This document shows, piece by piece, positions 63,156 to 64,000 of a DNA stretch of 64,000 nucleotides. The notes beneath the pieces are model-generated. The model worked only from the letters and a program-made list of their open reading frames with translations. It was not told the origin of the DNA and did not search any database. How positions within the stretch are numbered: position 1 is the first letter of the stretch; the number at the start of each line of letters is the position of its first letter. Origin of the DNA: Lepus europaeus (lineage: Eukaryota; Chordata; Mammalia; Lagomorpha; Leporidae); contig NC_084850.1 in assembly GCF_033115175.1 (NCBI RefSeq), forward strand, positions 21,111,218-21,175,217. Reading direction: 5' to 3'. A program made the translations under genes and the position numbers.

Positions 63156-63317
63156 AAGATGGATCTTAATGGAAAATGGGTCTGGGAATGGGAGAGGGAG
63201 GAGGAAGGGAGGAGGGATTGGGGGTGAGGGGGCTGGTGTGGTGGGAAGAATCAAGAAGTATTTCTAAAGATGTACTCATGAAATTTATACTCATTAAATA
63301 AAAGGTTTTTTTATTTA

Positions 63318-63654
63318 TTTTTTTTTGACAGGCAGAGTGGACAGTGAGAGAGAGAGACAGAGAGAAAGGTCTTCCTTTTGCCGTTGGTTCACCCTCCAAT
63401 GGCCGCCGCGGTAGGCGCGCTGCAGCCGGCGCACCGCGCTGATCCGATGGCAGGAGCCAGGTGCTTCTCCTGGTCTCCCATGGGGTGCAGAGCCCAAGCA
63501 CTTGGGCCATCCTCCACTGCACTCCTGGGCCACAGCAGAGAGCTGGCCTGGAAGAGGGGCAACCGGGACAGGATCGGTGCCCCGACCGGGACTAGAACCC
63601 GGTGTGCCGGCGCCGCAAGGCAGAGGATTAGCCTGTTAAGCCACGGCGCCGGCC
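63318..63654 (-). repeat. CSINE (young form) at the end of the old L1 tail
   Basis: Antisense: GACAGGCAGAGTGGACAGTG at the left, ACGGCGCCGGCC at the right. It is inserted at the A run of the L1 tail. Confidence 0.97.
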
Positions 63655-64000
63655 CTTTTTTTTTTTTTTTTTTAAAAAAAAAGCCCCTGCAGGAATAAGG
63701 AACTGGGTGTTTGTATGAACACTGCCACTGGCTGATTACACACACAAAAAAACATTGCCCTAAGAAAATGAAAAATTGGTAGTTTGGGAACACAAAGGAT
63801 TCTGTACCCTTTTAAGAAACTAGGTTCTGGTGCCAGACCAGAGCATGCCACAAAACAGTACGTTCTCAACTGTTACATTTCTCAAGAGGTCCGCGAGGTA
63901 CCTTCATAACCATGAGTACCTCCGAGAAACAGGAAAAAAAAAAAGAGAGAGAGAGATTCCTGGTATTGAAACTGTGTTGAAGAATTGATCAACTGATATG

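Larger units (their letters stand above)
54640..63305 (+). mobile_element. Old rabbit L1 3' UTR tail split by nested insertions
   Basis: Pieces of one older L1 3' end in plus orientation: about 54640-54961, 59957-60125, 60209-60306, 60525-60538 and 63156-63305 (ending ATTTATACTCATTAAATAAA). The pieces line up with the intact tails at 19914-20200 and 59500-59944. Between them lie the half-L1 copy B, a short reversed L1 tail, a truncated CSINE and the PNPO retrocopy. Confidence 0.8.

Overview
The window looks like lagomorph genomic DNA, most likely rabbit (Oryctolagus) or another leporid, from the X chromosome. Two observations support this. Roughly thirty copies of the lagomorph-specific tRNA-derived C repeat (CSINE) are scattered on both strands, in an old form with a GGGCTGGCGCTGTGG-like head and a young form with a GGCCGGCGCCGCGG-like head, and there are several rabbit-type L1 3' tails. 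Also, the two clear protein genes, RTL8 and SMIM10, are neighbours at human Xq26.3. The window is gene-poor and retroelement-rich. No operon, phage, CRISPR or bacterial content is present.

Layout. 1-4.2 kb: AT-rich flank, then RTL8 (minus strand; single-exon domesticated Ty3/gypsy gag gene) with its 3' UTR and a CpG island. 4.2-20.2 kb: CSINEs, old L1 fragments, an MLT1 LTR, another MaLR LTR and two rabbit L1 3' tails. 20.2-25.1 kb: GC-richer, nearly repeat-free sequence in which no gene is recognised. 25.1-28.5 kb: SMIM10 (minus strand) in a CpG island and bracketed by three unrelated minisatellites: a 28-30 bp unit downstream, a 13-14 bp unit in the leader, and a GC-box array with a ~201 bp higher-order period upstream. 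28.8-32.3 kb: L1 ORF2 debris, then a minus-strand L1-type element with 5' UTR and ORF1 but no ORF2. 32.3-54 kb: mostly unrecognised sequence with CSINEs, MIRs, L1 fragments, an 88-bp-arm inverted repeat at 38.3-38.7 kb, and a decayed SCAN-domain zinc-finger exon at 47.1-47.4 kb. 54.6-63.3 kb: a nested stack. An old L1 3' tail was split by a second copy of the ORF2-less L1 (itself hit by a young CSINE), a short reversed L1 tail, a CSINE, and a PNPO processed retrocopy with target-site duplications and poly(A).

The most interesting signals are: (i) an ORF2-less (half-L1-like) family with two long copies, one of which lacks a 467-bp 5' UTR block with splice-acceptor and branch-point-like boundaries, so it may be a reinserted spliced RNA; (ii) a nearly open PNPO retrocopy whose flavin-enzyme motif is altered; (iii) the SCAN exon fossil that keeps its splice donor; (iv) the minisatellite architecture around SMIM10. 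Repeat identities are from memory of consensus sequences and were not checked by a search. Boundaries of repeats are good to about 5-20 bp unless a target-site duplication is given.
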